Assembly (NCBI GenBank): GCA_015143295.1
Contig: CM026570.1
Location: 7,774,047 to 7,838,046, forward strand
From: Tetracentron sinense
Lineage: Eukaryota > Streptophyta > Magnoliopsida > Trochodendrales > Trochodendraceae
Direction of reading: 5' to 3'
DNA length: 64,000 nucleotides
This document shows positions 33,953-45,049 of the stretch, piece by piece. The position numbers and the translations under genes are program-made. The notes beneath the pieces are model-generated. The model had not been told where the DNA came from and did no database searches. It saw only the letters and a program-made list of their open reading frames with translations. Each line of letters starts with the position of its first letter. The stretch's first letter is position 1.

Positions 33953-36692
33953 TACTCTTTACTTCTTCTGCTGAGCCCCGTTGGACACGGCCAAATTTAT
34001 CTGAGTCCCCAAAGATTCTACTTTCCGATCATATATATATATATATCCATGTATTGGTATAGAGACACCAATCAAGGGGTCCACTGTACCCTAATAGCAC
34101 ATACCTATCACATGCACCTTGTCTCTCTAAATTCAACTCAAATGTCTTCCTAGTCAGTTAGGCGTGCCAGCCACTGATCGTTGTCTCCGTTACAAAACCA
34201 GTTCGAAGTCACTGACATGAACCTCATCCTTCCATGACTGCTAACCCTACTGACCTCTTCTTTATGAGGACACTAGCATTGACCCTTCACATTCAGCAAC
34301 CACCTCACATGACCTCTAGTGAGACCCTTCAAGGGGACAAATTGGAGAACCCTCTTTGTCTTATTGGGTCGAGCGCAGGACACGTGTTCTCCCATGTCGT
34401 CGTCGATGGCAAATAAGATTATACTCGTGGGTCCATCCCGCGTGCTGGATTATGCCCCAATGCCATACTAAAGAATGGCAGGGTAAGGTTCCCACCTTAT
34501 CTTATTGAAAAAAAATCAAAGATAAGGTCCTTAAGAGTACATTATCTTCATGGAGTGTGATAATAAGTATCCAGCTAATATCTGCTCAATTTCGACGGCT
34601 GAGATGAACTTTGTCCTTAGTTGAGGCCATTGAGGGCCGTACATGTGGCAAGATTATCCAACAGGTGGGGAACAACAACAGGAGAAACTGTTGGCAACAT
34701 GGAGGCATTTTATGTCAACCATTAGAATGTAGGGTTTCTTTTCACCTTGAATGGACTTTTAAAAAAAAATCAAGATGGTGGGGTTTCTGTTATTACTTTG
34801 TGAGCTTTAGAAGTACAACAAAGGGAAAGTAGTTGAATTATGAATGCACCTCTCACTCTCTCTATCTATCTTGCCACTGTAATGTTGTTTCTTGGAAGAA
34901 AGCTTGTGATTGTGGTGTCTCAGTTGGTCACATCCTGTTGTGCAGGAGATATTTCCCATCATGTGTGACTTCACGTGGATAGAGAGAGGAGGGGGGATTT
35001 AATTGATTAGAACAAACTAAGATACTTAAGGCCATAATATGATTTGGAAGTCCTATATATATAGGGCACCAATTATACATGACAAAAATGACAACCCTGT
35101 CTAATTATCATAATTCATAAGAGAATATTTGAATGCTAGATTTGTATGGGTTTAGTGTGTTAAACAAAAATATGCAGCGCACGATAGTAACACCATTAGA
35201 AACACGTTTTGTACATAATGCATGAATGTGATCCGTGAGGAAAATTTAGGGGGTGTAATCACTATTATGGAAAACAAATCTCAAGGTTGTATTCACTATT
35301 ATGGAGGAAATTAAAGTTAGGGGGTGTATTAATTTTTTTGAAAACAAGGGGTGTACTCGCAAATACCTACATTTCAAAGGGTGTATCTGTTAAACATATG
35401 TTGTGAAGAGATGTGGATAGATGAGATATAACACAGTCCTAAAATATCTAATCTGTTAAGAATTATCATGACCTACTCTAAACATTGTTTGAATGGTTGA
35501 CAAAAGATAATGCATCTCTTTCATTGTTCTGAATAGTAATACCCATCATACAAAGGAGATTTATTTCAAAAAATGACATGACCATTTCAATCCTGGCATA
35601 GGAGATATTTCAGGCTGGATCCAGACCAGCCCGGCTGAATAGTAATTGAATGTAGAGTATCGGATTCGAACACTTGCATATTCGGGCAATTGGGTATCCT
35701 TACAAAAAGTTAGAAAACCTCTTTCAGCATCCAAAACATACAATATATATCACATAGTTGCAATCACTCAAAGTCACATTTACTTTCTCATCAATAAATT
35801 AGATGGTTTAAGCAGTTCTCTATTATATTGTTCAATACCTTCATGGATAATATTACTAATTTCGTTGGCTCGAATGGTGACCATGAGTATTCTATTTGTA
35901 CAGACATGATAGAGGGGCACATCCAATCCTTGTTTGTCCATTAGTTCGCAGCTTTTCTCTTCAGCACAGGGTAGAGCAGCTTGGTAGCTCGCAAGGCTCA
36001 AACATGCCAATATTAGCACTGATAATTAGTAAATGTAACTTTCTGTTCAAACAACTATTCAAGTTTTTAAAGCTCCTTGTAAGGCTTGTTGGAAAACTCA
36101 TTATCTCAAACTCTTCATTTACACAGTAGTGATATTCTTTCTTTCTCTCTTCATCTTCAGATTCCTGAGAACACCATAGATCAAATATTGCGGGAAAGAA
36201 AATTCTCTAACCAGAGAAATTGCCGCTGTTGGCCCTTTTGTGGACCCTTTGCATAATTTTCTGGCTGTCCAGGAACTAGTCAATTAATCACATAGGTAAA
36301 TGATGTAGTGCATAATCGGATAATACAAATAAATGAGTTATGCCTCAGTATCTGACCAACATTAACTATGTTTGTTTGAGCTCACACTTCGTAGTCTTAC
36401 TTCCAACCGACTGCTCTAATATTACTGCAATCGAGCTCTCGTGGAGCAACAAAGAGGGCTATAACTAAAATTCTAAGTCACAACCATGTATCAGTAGTCT
36501 GCATCCAGTGTTTAAGAAGTTCATAAATTGTTGGAGTGTCCGAAACATAGAACTGGAATATCATAATCAATATAGCAGAGTGCTAGATACATGAATAACT
36601 ATGAAATAATTGGGTGATAAAACTAGAGTCTTTCATATATTTGTCCCCAATGATACAGTTCATTGTAAGACACAAATTGAATACAAAGTGTC
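33953..36692. other. Non-coding right-arm DNA
   Basis: Matches 1761-5220 in reverse apart from the hAT element found only on the left. The region near 35055 (CTATATATATAGG) is the counterpart of the hAT target without the insertion. No additional coding content is supported. Confidence 0.5.
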
Positions 36693-36729
36693 TCATATCT
36701 CTCCTCCCCAGTACTTTCTGGATGTCTGT
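36693..36729 (-). pseudogene. Decayed last exon of GPX, right arm
   Basis: On the minus strand ACAGACATCCAGAAAGTACT corresponds to the left-arm [10 protein letters not shown] exon. Extra bases (GGGGAGGAGAG) shift the frame before the stop. The preceding 168-bp exon is deleted: left-arm sequence from about 1451 to 1665 has no counterpart between 36795 and 36799. This arm cannot make a GPX C terminus. Confidence 0.75.
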
Positions 36730-36945
36730 CTACGTTTGAAGAGCCAAAGAAGCAAAGAATCAGAGTAATTAAAAAGAAAAGAAGCAAATAAACGAATCTA
36801 ATATATAGGGAAAGAGATTGATAATCTAATTTGTATCCAAGTAAATTTTGCTTCTCTTGCACCATGAAAAATAATCATAAAAGACATATGTCAAGTGGCT
36901 AAAACTAAGCATGGATAATCAGTTATCCGGATGGTCGCTGGTGAA

Positions 36946-37175
36946 GATTATGGATAAGCAATCACATGGATGTGAGGTGAAATATAATTTAATCATGTAT
37001 TGGCAATGGTTTATCAGAGCATGCCACAATGCAACATTTCATATATTCTTCTTTTTTCTTTGATTATGGATAAGCAATCACATGGATGTGAGGTGAAATA
37101 TAATTTAATCATGCATTGGCAATGGTTTATCAGCATGCCACAATGCAACATTTCATATATTCTTCTTTTTTCTTT
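36946..37175 (+). repeat. 116-bp tandem duplication in the right arm
   Basis: GATTATGGATAAGCAATCAC starts at 36946 and again at 37062, and the copies are nearly identical. The left arm has a single copy of this sequence (about 1190-1300), so the duplication arose after the arms split. Confidence 0.85.
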
Positions 37176-37983
37176 TTCCCTTGAAATGGAAGGGAAAACC
37201 AACTATTTAAACCCGCCTCCCTCCGCTATCCAATCATAACTCTAAAATTGTTCTCCAATTATGATTTTGCCCTACTCTATTCTCACGGATCAAAATGACA
37301 GAAAATGGATTTATTGGTAAACTTGGATGATTACAATGACCTCCATTGAAGTTTATAAAGAGATTACATGGATCTCAAGATAGTAACCTAATCTAATCAA
37401 ATATATTATATCCTTAATTGATGCCAATGTAATATTGTGATGAGATACACTTGAATGATGTAGTGTATCTCATTCACCTTATTACAGTACTTCTAATATA
37501 TTCTCTAATACTCCCCCTCAAACAAATGAGGATTGAAAAATCTCAATGTGTTTTCCTCTAGTAGAAATCTGCTTGCAACTTTTTTTATTTCCGCTTGACA
37601 CATTTGATCTTTGTTGCACACTTGTTTGAGTCGGCCAATGGCTTGTAATGGCTTGTTTCTTGATGGATGTGGTCAAACAAAATGGGTCTCTAATGGACCA
37701 AAAGAAGTCTTTATGGACTTAAAAAAATGTAGTGCCAACATGGCTCAATGGCCAAGAAAATCAGCGTCAATGGGCCTGAACTGGGCCTCCACGGGCCTAA
37801 AATATTGGTCTTAATGGACCAGAGAACATGGCAGCTATGGACTTGAATTCACCTCGTGAGCCTTTAAGGATTGCCTCTATAGGCTAATAAAGAGAGCCTC
37901 CGTGAGCATGGAAATGGGCCTTTATCACACAAACAAACCACTTTTTTGGCTCTAACAATCGAACCATAATGGTTGCTTTCTGC

Positions 37984-38135
37984 AGAGTTCGGATCAACAG
38001 CTCTTATATGTGTCTTGCAAAATGGGCCCATTTTTATCATTTGGTGATTCCCATGTAAACAGTAGGTGGGCCCTCATTTTATAAGACACATATGGGCAAC
38101 AGCGCAACAGCAAGCGCTGTTGCCCATCCGAGTTC
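37984..38135. mobile_element. 152-bp hAT MITE with perfect 8-bp TSD
   Basis: Flanked by CTTTCTGC at 37976-37983 and 38136-38143. The ends are inverted: AGAGTTCGGATCAACAGC against the reverse complement of GCTGTTGCCCATCCGAGTTC. The interior also pairs (ATATGTGTCTT...AAGACACATAT). It is inserted in the interior of the old copia element. Confidence 0.85.
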
Positions 38136-38413
38136 CTTTCTGCATCAAAGATTGCAATAATTTTTTTTCTTTTGATAGTGGGTTTAGCGGGAATGACAAC
38201 AATTGCTTCATGCGGCAGATTTAGACGTCACAGATAATAGCTTCTAACGACATGAGATGGTGGTGTACTGATGTGCTCCCAAAGGCCTCTCTCAAGCATT
38301 TGGATCAAAAAGAAGAGAGGGTGTATAGGTTCTTCCATAAAGGACGTTTGAGATAGAGAGAATGAGAGGTAACAGGTGATCATGTAAGAGAGGGATGAAG
38401 GAGAAGGGTGATC

Positions 38414-38946
38414 TGTTAGGGTTTTTCTTATTAAATAAAAACCCATGTGGTCTGGCGCAATCCTTAGTTTTCAAAACTCGGATTGTATTGCTGTTAATAG
38501 AGAATGTTAAGGATAATGGGTCCCACTAAAGAGATGTGATCAAACAGGGACTCTTTAAGTGTTATTAAAGCTAACAACATGGTCAGGGTTGGCGACCGTT
38601 AGATCTTTGGTGTGATCCCTCTTAACCTTTGGATCTTATGATGGGTAGGGTTCCAAGGGTATATAAAGCAAAGAGGGGGTCCCTCTTTTCTCTTATGTCA
38701 ATTGGAAGCCCCATTGAATCAGACCTAAGGAGAAAAGAGAAGACTCTCTCATTCCTCTCAAGCGCCGAGAAACACAGCATCACACCGTGAAGGGAATAGG
38801 GAAATTCCAGCGAAAGGTATGAGATCACCTTTTTTAATCTGTGTCCCCTTTTGATTATGAATTCTAGAAAAGTTGATTGCATGGTCTAGATCCAGTATTT
38901 GAATAATCTTGTTTTGTTTTAACATTATTATTCTTGAATCCCAACA
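38414..38946 (+). repeat. 5' LTR of the TR-GAG element
   Basis: 533 bp, TG...CA ends, with TATATAAA near 38660. It differs from the 3' LTR at GGTTGGCGACC (3' LTR GGTTGACGACC) and CTTTTCTCTT (CTTTTTTCTT). Confidence 0.93.
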
Positions 38947-40690
38947 ATTGGTATCAGAGCACAGGGTTGACCTTGTGATTAATTTTTCTTAATAATCAAA
39001 TCTAAGTGAGGTTTTATTTTCGGATCTAATAATCAATTTTTATTGATCTTGTGATTCGGATTTAAGGAAATTGAGAAATAGAAATTTAAAGGTAAATAAG
39101 ATAAAGATATTGATTTTGGATTTGATAATTAATTTTAATTGTTTTGAAATAAATTTTTGGAGTTGAAGAATATTTTTAAAGGATACGAGCGAATCAGATT
39201 TAAGGAAATCATTAAAAAAAAAAAAGAAAAAAAAAAAGAGGAGTTTTCACCGTTTTCAGTTGGACGGAGATTCCGCCGCCGTCCGTCGCCGGAGAGGATC
39301 ACCGGCGGTGAGGATTTTCTCGCCGGAGGGTGGTCGTCGGTTTGGCACCGGCTGCAGCCGGAGAGGTGGCCGGTAGAGCCCCCATAAGAAGGGTTAACAG
39401 TATACGGGCTTAGGGTTTTCAAAAAAAATAAAAAAAATAAAAAAAATTTAATTTGTTCGGGTGTAGGAGACAAGGTGACGAGGGTCAACCCGACCCTCTG
39501 ACCCGAGACCATTAGTTCAAACCCGACCCTGTTAAGCCGATCCAATATCGAACCCGATCCGTTGATATAAACCGAACCCGGATGGGTTTTACCGACCCGG
39601 AGAGTATATACCCGACCCGAATGAGACATGCCCCGGTTCATATAGACCGGACCGGCTCGACCGGAATATAAGCCGAACCGGATCAGGAATGAACCGGACC
39701 GAGCCGCGTCTTAGACCGGACCGCGTAAGATCGTCGAACCGCGCGCGCGTGATACGCAGAACGCGCGTGTGATTAATTTCGTGCGCGTGAAGCGCAATCC
39801 CATGCGCGTGTAGCGCACAACCTGCGCGTGACACGCACTAACCGCGCGTGATCCGCGCGTGTCACTGACAGAACGTGTCCCCTGCGCGTGACACGTCCAC
39901 AGGACACGTCTAGGGAGAGTGTCTAACCTTCCCTGAAGTTTTTGGATGTTCTGATTCCGTTTTTGGGGTCCATTTTGACTTCTGAGCACTGTAAAGAGCT
40001 GTTTTAGTGCATGAATATGATTTTCCTATGGTTTTGACATTAAATAAATGAAAAACTTGATGCTTTTACCCAAAATTAATATCAAGAATTAAAGTTAGAT
40101 CATCCTATGGGGTTTAGGTTTGATCTGTAAGGCGTTCGTTCGACTGGTCATAATCAAATTAGGTTAGATTGTCTTGCCCAAAGGTGACCGTCCTATGGAG
40201 GTTATGATTATTCGAATTTAGGGATTTCAATTTCTTTAAGATCGCGAGTTTGCACTCACCTACATTGAATAACTAGTCTTGCCCAAAGGTGTCTAGGGAC
40301 TTCTTGTAGACTGAGTGGGGCAGAATGATTTGTGCGTGGCGGTGAGAGAAGGATAACCCTCTTGCCCAAAGGTGTGGAAGTGTCATAATCAATCCAATAC
40401 GTGATAGATCAGTTCTGTGCGCGACTGTTGTCGCCAATTGGGGGGTGAATTGCATGTCGAAATCTCTTGCCCAAAGATGTGATTAGATGATGCGCCCACC
40501 TGTCCCGTAAAGTGGAAGTAAGCAATTTTAAAGTAAACCACTTTAGCTATCCGGCTTAACCTCAAGACCGGATTAGAATCATAAAGCTTAAATAAAGTCA
40601 TGTAATGACAAGTATAAAGTAAATTATTATAATTTGTGCAATAATTTGTTAGACATACCATAACATAGTAAAACATTGACATTTTCAGAT
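38947..40690 (+). other. Leader of the TR-GAG element, with CpG-rich repeats and a spaced 14-mer
   Basis: After the primer site come a GC-rich part (39240-39380) and runs of CCGAACCCGAC/ACCGGACCG-like words (39480-39720). Then at least six GCGCGTG(A)...ACGC words lie between 39740 and 39900. CTTGCCCAAAGGTG occurs at about 40171, 40277 and 40360, with CTTGCCCAAAGATG at about 40464. The leader ends with ATTTTCAG just before the gag ATG, which could also serve as a splice acceptor. Long minus-strand frames here look like by-products of base composition. Confidence 0.7.
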
Positions 40691-41596
40691 ATGGATGGGT
40701 CTGTTGTTCAGAAACATTTGACTGGGATTGAGCCTCTGAATGGTTCAAACTATAGTTCTTGGAAGATGCAGCTAGATATAGTTCTGGGTTGCCTTGATTA
40801 CGACTTTGTCTTATTGGAGGAAAAGCCGGTTACTCCCACTGCTGAGTCTTCAGATTCAGATAAGTCTTTGTATTCGAAATGGGAGAAGGCCAATAGGATG
40901 GCCATGATGATCATTAGGGCTTCTGTTCAAGAAGCCATCAGAGGTGGTATTCCTGCTACTGATACTGCTAAGGTTCTTCTTGAGACTATCAAGAAACAAT
41001 TTATGGGATCTGTTAGGTCTCGTCAGTACAGTTGTTTGATTCAGCTGATTTCATTGAAGTATGATGGTACTAAAAATGTTCGGGAGCACATCTTGAAGAT
41101 ATCTAAATTAATTATCTCTCTTAGAGAGCTTGGGTTGACAATTGAGGATGACCTCATGGTGCATTTGGCTGTAGCCTCACTTCCTGAATCATTTGATGCT
41201 TTTAAGGTTAATTATAGTGCACAGGATAGGAAGTGGGACCTGCATGAATTGATAGCTGTGTGTGTTAGTGAGGAAGAGCGCATGAAGCGTGGGAAAGCTA
41301 AGTATGCGAACTTGGCTGTGAATTCTGGTAGTAAGAAGAATTTTAAGAATAAAGGGTTCAAGAAATCTAATTCACAAAATTTTTGGCAAGGACAAAATTC
41401 AGGACAGAGTTTAGGTCATAATTTAGGACAGAGTTCGGGACATCAATTTCAGGGAAATGATAATACTGAGGAACTAGAGGAGATTGAGTGTTTCTTCTGC
41501 AAAGGGAAAGGTCACATGAAAAGAAACTGTTTCAAATATAAGGATTGGTGCAGGAAGAACAAAGGAGTTCATTCATCGGCGAAGCGCCAAGGCTGA
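40691..41596 (+). CDS. gag: Copia-type GAG protein (301 aa)
   Basis: Nucleocapsid-like protein that packages element RNA into virus-like particles. The ATG at 40691 (MDGSVVQKHLTGIEPLNGSN) is preferred. The UBN2-like gag core includes YSSWKMQLDIVLGCLDYDF, KWEKANRMAMMIIRASV and LRELGLTIEDDLMVHLAVAS. It is followed by a Gln/Gly/Ser-rich linker and one zinc knuckle CFFCKGKGHMKRNC (CX2CX4HX4C). The frame is intact, as expected of a recent insertion, and ends TGA with no pol downstream. Confidence 0.93.
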   Translation: MDGSVVQKHLTGIEPLNGSNYSSWKMQLDIVLGCLDYDFVLLEEKPVTPTAESSDSDKSLYSKWEKANRMAMMIIRASVQEAIRGGIPATDTAKVLLETIKKQFMGSVRSRQYSCLIQLISLKYDGTKNVREHILKISKLIISLRELGLTIEDDLMVHLAVASLPESFDAFKVNYSAQDRKWDLHELIAVCVSEEERMKRGKAKYANLAVNSGSKKNFKNKGFKKSNSQNFWQGQNSGQSLGHNLGQSSGHQFQGNDNTEELEEIECFFCKGKGHMKRNCFKYKDWCRKNKGVHSSAKRQG

Positions 41597-42999
41597 TAAG
41601 CTGCTGATTTTTGAAGAACTCTACACCAACAGTATTAGAGGCTATTAGAACTTGCTGATTAGTATTAGACTTTGTTTCTGGTTTTTACTATTAGATGTTA
41701 TTTTCATTGTGCCGTTGTTTAGGCGAAATATTATTGGATTGGATACAGTTTAATTTTATCATTGAGGGGAGTACACTCTCCATCAGACATATTTTTCAGA
41801 CAGTTGGTGGTAATATATTAGTGAATGATCTTTATTAGCTGACCTTAGACTTATATTTTGTATCATTCTTGTTGTGTATGTTTGTTAATTTTATTAGATT
41901 TTCTCTAGATAATTGTGACTCTTGTGACAATTTGGATGATAAACTTAAAGTAGTAATCTACTTGGATTGATGAACATATGTTAAGGTCAGTGGGAGCAGG
42001 TTTTTAAGTTATATTTTGGATATCAAGATTACCAGAAATCATATTTCTAGACGTTTGGAGTTATCTCATAGGATTTCAGTTTAGTTTACAAGAGATATAT
42101 CGAACTAGAAATTTAAAAGTTATTCAGACTCTGATTTTTGCTTGTTTTTAAGATAGTTTGAAATCTTCATCAGATTATGTGTTGTTGAATATTTGAATTA
42201 TAAACATGTTAAGTAAAGAACTCTCCACCAGAAATTTTTTAAAGAACTTGTCACTATTATGGAACCTTTTAGAATCGTTTGATTCTTTTATTTAGTGAGA
42301 GTATTGTTCATTGTTTTATATTTCAGACATTTATATGATATACATGTCATTGTTTTACACTCTCAGATATTGATATGTTATGGTTATGCAAATTAAATAA
42401 TTGATGCATCATTTGATTATGTTATGTATTTGAATGCACGTGCAAAAGGTAAAGACATCAAGTGATGGATTTCACATGACGGATGTCATTGATGTCAGGT
42501 TTGCCCGAGAGCCTCGCACAAAGCTCTCAAGTTGCTTGGGCTGAACATGGTTGGGCACCATGTTTGAGGCCTTCATTCTGGATACAAGGTGATGGACTTC
42601 ACATGGCGGTTGCCGTAAAGTATCGGAATGACATGCATATGCTTAAATGCATGTAGCGTGGACAATTTTTGGACGTATACATTTTGATCACATAAGGTTG
42701 TGTATAGTCCATATCACACCATACCTTGCCACCATAAAGAACCGCTCTGAAACATTAGTATTACTAGCTGTTTGACCATGGAGTGGCTTGTATCATAGTA
42801 AATGAACACTAGTAGATGCTAAATGCTTCCATGATCACCGTTAGTGGTGCTTTTGAATCAAAGTGACAGTTAAAAAACACTTAATTCTCGACAGCAATGT
42901 TTTTCAAAATTAAAAGAGTGGTCACTCACGTTTTTAAGGTTGTTCAATCCGAAAAGTCATTTTATTTTATTTAAGGATTGCTTGGACCAAGTGGGAGAT
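41597..42999 (+). other. 3' non-coding part of the TR-GAG element
   Basis: There is no frame with integrase, RT or RNase H motifs. A subregion (42450-42640) has a partly repeated ATGGA(C/T)TTCACATG(A/G)CGG motif and GC-rich stems such as GGTTGGGCACCATG. It ends in the polypurine tract. Confidence 0.65.
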
Positions 43000-43532
43000 T
43001 GTTAGGGTTTTTCTTATTAAATAAAAACCCATGTGGTCTGGCGCAATCCTTAGTTTTCAAAACTCGGATTGTATTGCTGTTAATAGAGAATGTTAAGGAT
43101 AATGGGTCCCACTAAAGAGATGTGATCAAACAGGGACTCTTTAAGTGTTATTAAAGCTAACAACATGGTCAGGGTTGACGACCGTTAGATCTTTGGTGTG
43201 ATCCCTCTTAACCTTTGGATCTTATGATGGGTAGGGTTCCAAGGGTATATAAAGCAAAGAGGGGGTCCCTCTTTTTTCTTATGTCAATTGGAAGCCCCAT
43301 TGAATCAGACCTAAGGAGAAAAGAGAAGACTCTCTCATTCCTCTCAAGCGCCGAGAAACACAGCATCACACCGTGAAGGGAATAGGGAAATTCCAGCGAA
43401 AGGTATGAGATCACCTTTTTTAATCTGTGTCCCCTTTTGATTATGAATTCTAGAAAAGTTGATTGCATGGTCTAGATCCAGTATTTGAATAATCTTGTTT
43501 TGTTTTAACATTATTATTCTTGAATCCCAACA
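43000..43532 (+). repeat. 3' LTR of the TR-GAG element
   Basis: 533 bp, two differences from the 5' LTR. Followed directly by the TSD TGATC. Confidence 0.93.
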
Positions 43533-44138
43533 TGATCACGTGAGAGAGGGGTCAAGGAGAAGGAGAAGGAGAGGGACTCGTGGGTCCTCGGGGTTCTCTA
43601 TCTGCTGTTGGAAGCCGTGCAGACCGTAGTCTACTTCCCCAATGGTCATAGCGAGCAGATTGCTGTATCAACCAACAAGGAGGTGGATGCCTATATTCCC
43701 AACAACCAAAGTCTACTTCCCCAACTGAATTGCCAGGTTCACAACTTGTTACCGTGCATGCAGATACCTTGCGACCACTAAGTACTGCAAGAGCGAAAGG
43801 ACGCCTACTAATAAATAAAAAGTCCGGAGCGGCACCATGCCACCCACCCGCCGAAAGGGCTATTCAACAAGAGAGACCTTGATAATACTCGGATTCTCGG
43901 ATCATCCCATTCTGATATCATGATAGAAAAGAGATTTATTGATAAACCGGATGATTAGAATGACCTCCATTCGAGTCCATAGAGAGATTACATGGACCTC
44001 AAGATAGTAACCTTATCTAATAGAATATATTATATCTTTAATTGATACTAATCTAATATTGTGATAGATATACTTGAATGATCTATTGCATCTCATTCAC
44101 CTTATTACAATACTTCTAATATATTCCCTAATACAAAA

Positions 44139-44870
44139 TCCCTCCCCACTTGTTTTTGATTGGCTGCTTGCAAAAAAACTAGCTCCCTTCCTTTCCCTTT
44201 TCCATGCCATTTTTTTTTTTTTTTGCATATAGTTTGACTCTTTGCAAGTTTTGTCATTTGAGAATATGGATTTTCTTTTAAAAACTAGATATACCTTGCT
44301 TTCATCTCTTGGGTTGCAATTCCCGTAAGACCTCAAATGCAGGAAAATGAATGATTTCAAATCACATACAAAATTATTAGACTTGAAATTTCATGATGAT
44401 AATAATTAATTTTGTTAGAAACCTTAACAAAATGATTCAAATTTCCTAACAACTACCATGATAAAATGCAAAGCGCCAAGTTACTTTATAAGTCTTAGCA
44501 AAAGAATGGACCCTTCAAAGTCAGACAAAACAATAAAGGAAATGCAATTAAGCAGTGATAGGATGGATATTTCTGGTTGGGAAGTCTTCAAGAACAATGA
44601 ATGAATTACAGTCAATGTCTTGGCGAAGAGAATACCTTGATGTCAATGGTTTGATTTTTCTTTTCTTGTTCATTTGAGGTCACAAGAATCCGTAGGTCAT
44701 TTTCTTTCTTTCTTTTTTGGCTTTTTGAAATTTGAAAATGCTTACTATCATAACTCCATTTTTTAAGATCCATGTATCAATATAAATGGGAGCAGTGGAA
44801 TTGTAAAGATTGCTCCAGTATTTCGTACGTTCCGACTGTGACAAACAAGATCGCGAGAGAACACCATTGA
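44139..44870 (-). repeat. Right arm of the inverted duplication (outer part)
   Basis: Continues the arm beyond the copia insertion. CCCTCCCCACTTG...GATTGGCTG at 44140 pairs with left-arm sequence 990-1045, and 44530-44870 pairs with 640-970 (shared words include TATCAATATAAATGG and TCTTGTTCATTTGA). About 300 bases (44215-44500) have no clear left counterpart. Confidence 0.75.
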
Positions 44871-45049
44871 ACGCTATTAACCAAAGAAAAACTCTCATTC
44901 CCATTCCCAGATTTCTTACATTTTTTCAGAAATTTCCCTCATTATAATTCCTTGCATGTCCTCATATATAGGGCATCTAGCGAAATATGTTCTCGGATAT
45001 TATATATATATATTTTCTTACATGTCATCATCTACACCTATACCCAAAA

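Larger units (their letters stand above)
27185..37295 (-). repeat. Right arm of the inverted duplication (inner part)
   Basis: Reverse complement of the left arm. It carries the functional CUE exons 6-8, both DVL genes on the minus strand and a decayed GPX end. Relative to the left arm it has three insertions: a MITE at 27590-27786, a SINE at about 32145-32297, and the copia block that starts at 37296. It also has a 116-bp tandem duplication near 37060. The duplication breakpoint falls inside CUE intron 5. Confidence 0.88.
38414..43532 (+). mobile_element. Young non-autonomous copia-like element carrying only GAG (TR-GAG type), 5119 bp
   Basis: The two 533-bp LTRs (38414-38946, 43000-43532) start TGTTAGGG and end CCCAACA. 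They differ at only two positions by eye. The perfect TSD TGATC is at 38409-38413 and 43533-43537. TGGTATCAGAGC (38949-38960) is an initiator-Met tRNA primer site. AAGTGGGAGAT (42989-42999) is the polypurine tract. A TATATAAA box lies at about 38660 in the 5' LTR. Between gag and the 3' LTR there is no protease, integrase, RT or RNase H, so it must rely on enzymes from another element. It is inserted inside the older reversed copia. Confidence 0.93.
37296..44133 (-). mobile_element. Old, gutted copia-type LTR retrotransposon, reversed
   Basis: LTRs lie at 37296-37510 and 43921-44133 (about 214 bp, about 26 differences by eye, roughly 12%). The perfect 5-bp TSD CAAAA is at 37291-37295 and 44134-44138. 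Abutting the right LTR, ATTCTGATATCA (43909-43920) is a worn minus-strand iMet primer site. Next to the left LTR, CTCCCCCTCAAAC is the reverse of a polypurine tract. Only about 1.3 kb of internal DNA remains besides nested insertions, with no recognisable GAG or POL. The right arm resumes after 44138, matching left-arm sequence around 1045, which is the empty site. Confidence 0.82.

Noticed and set aside
39135..39989. Minus-strand frames up to 168 codons in the TR-GAG leader
   Set aside because: They arise from GC-rich repeated DNA in a retrotransposon leader. They show Arg-rich low-complexity sequence and no family motif.
38622..43468. Pair of 86-codon minus-strand frames at 38622-38882 and 43208-43468
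   Set aside because: They are antisense frames within the two LTRs of the TR-GAG element, identical because LTRs are copies.
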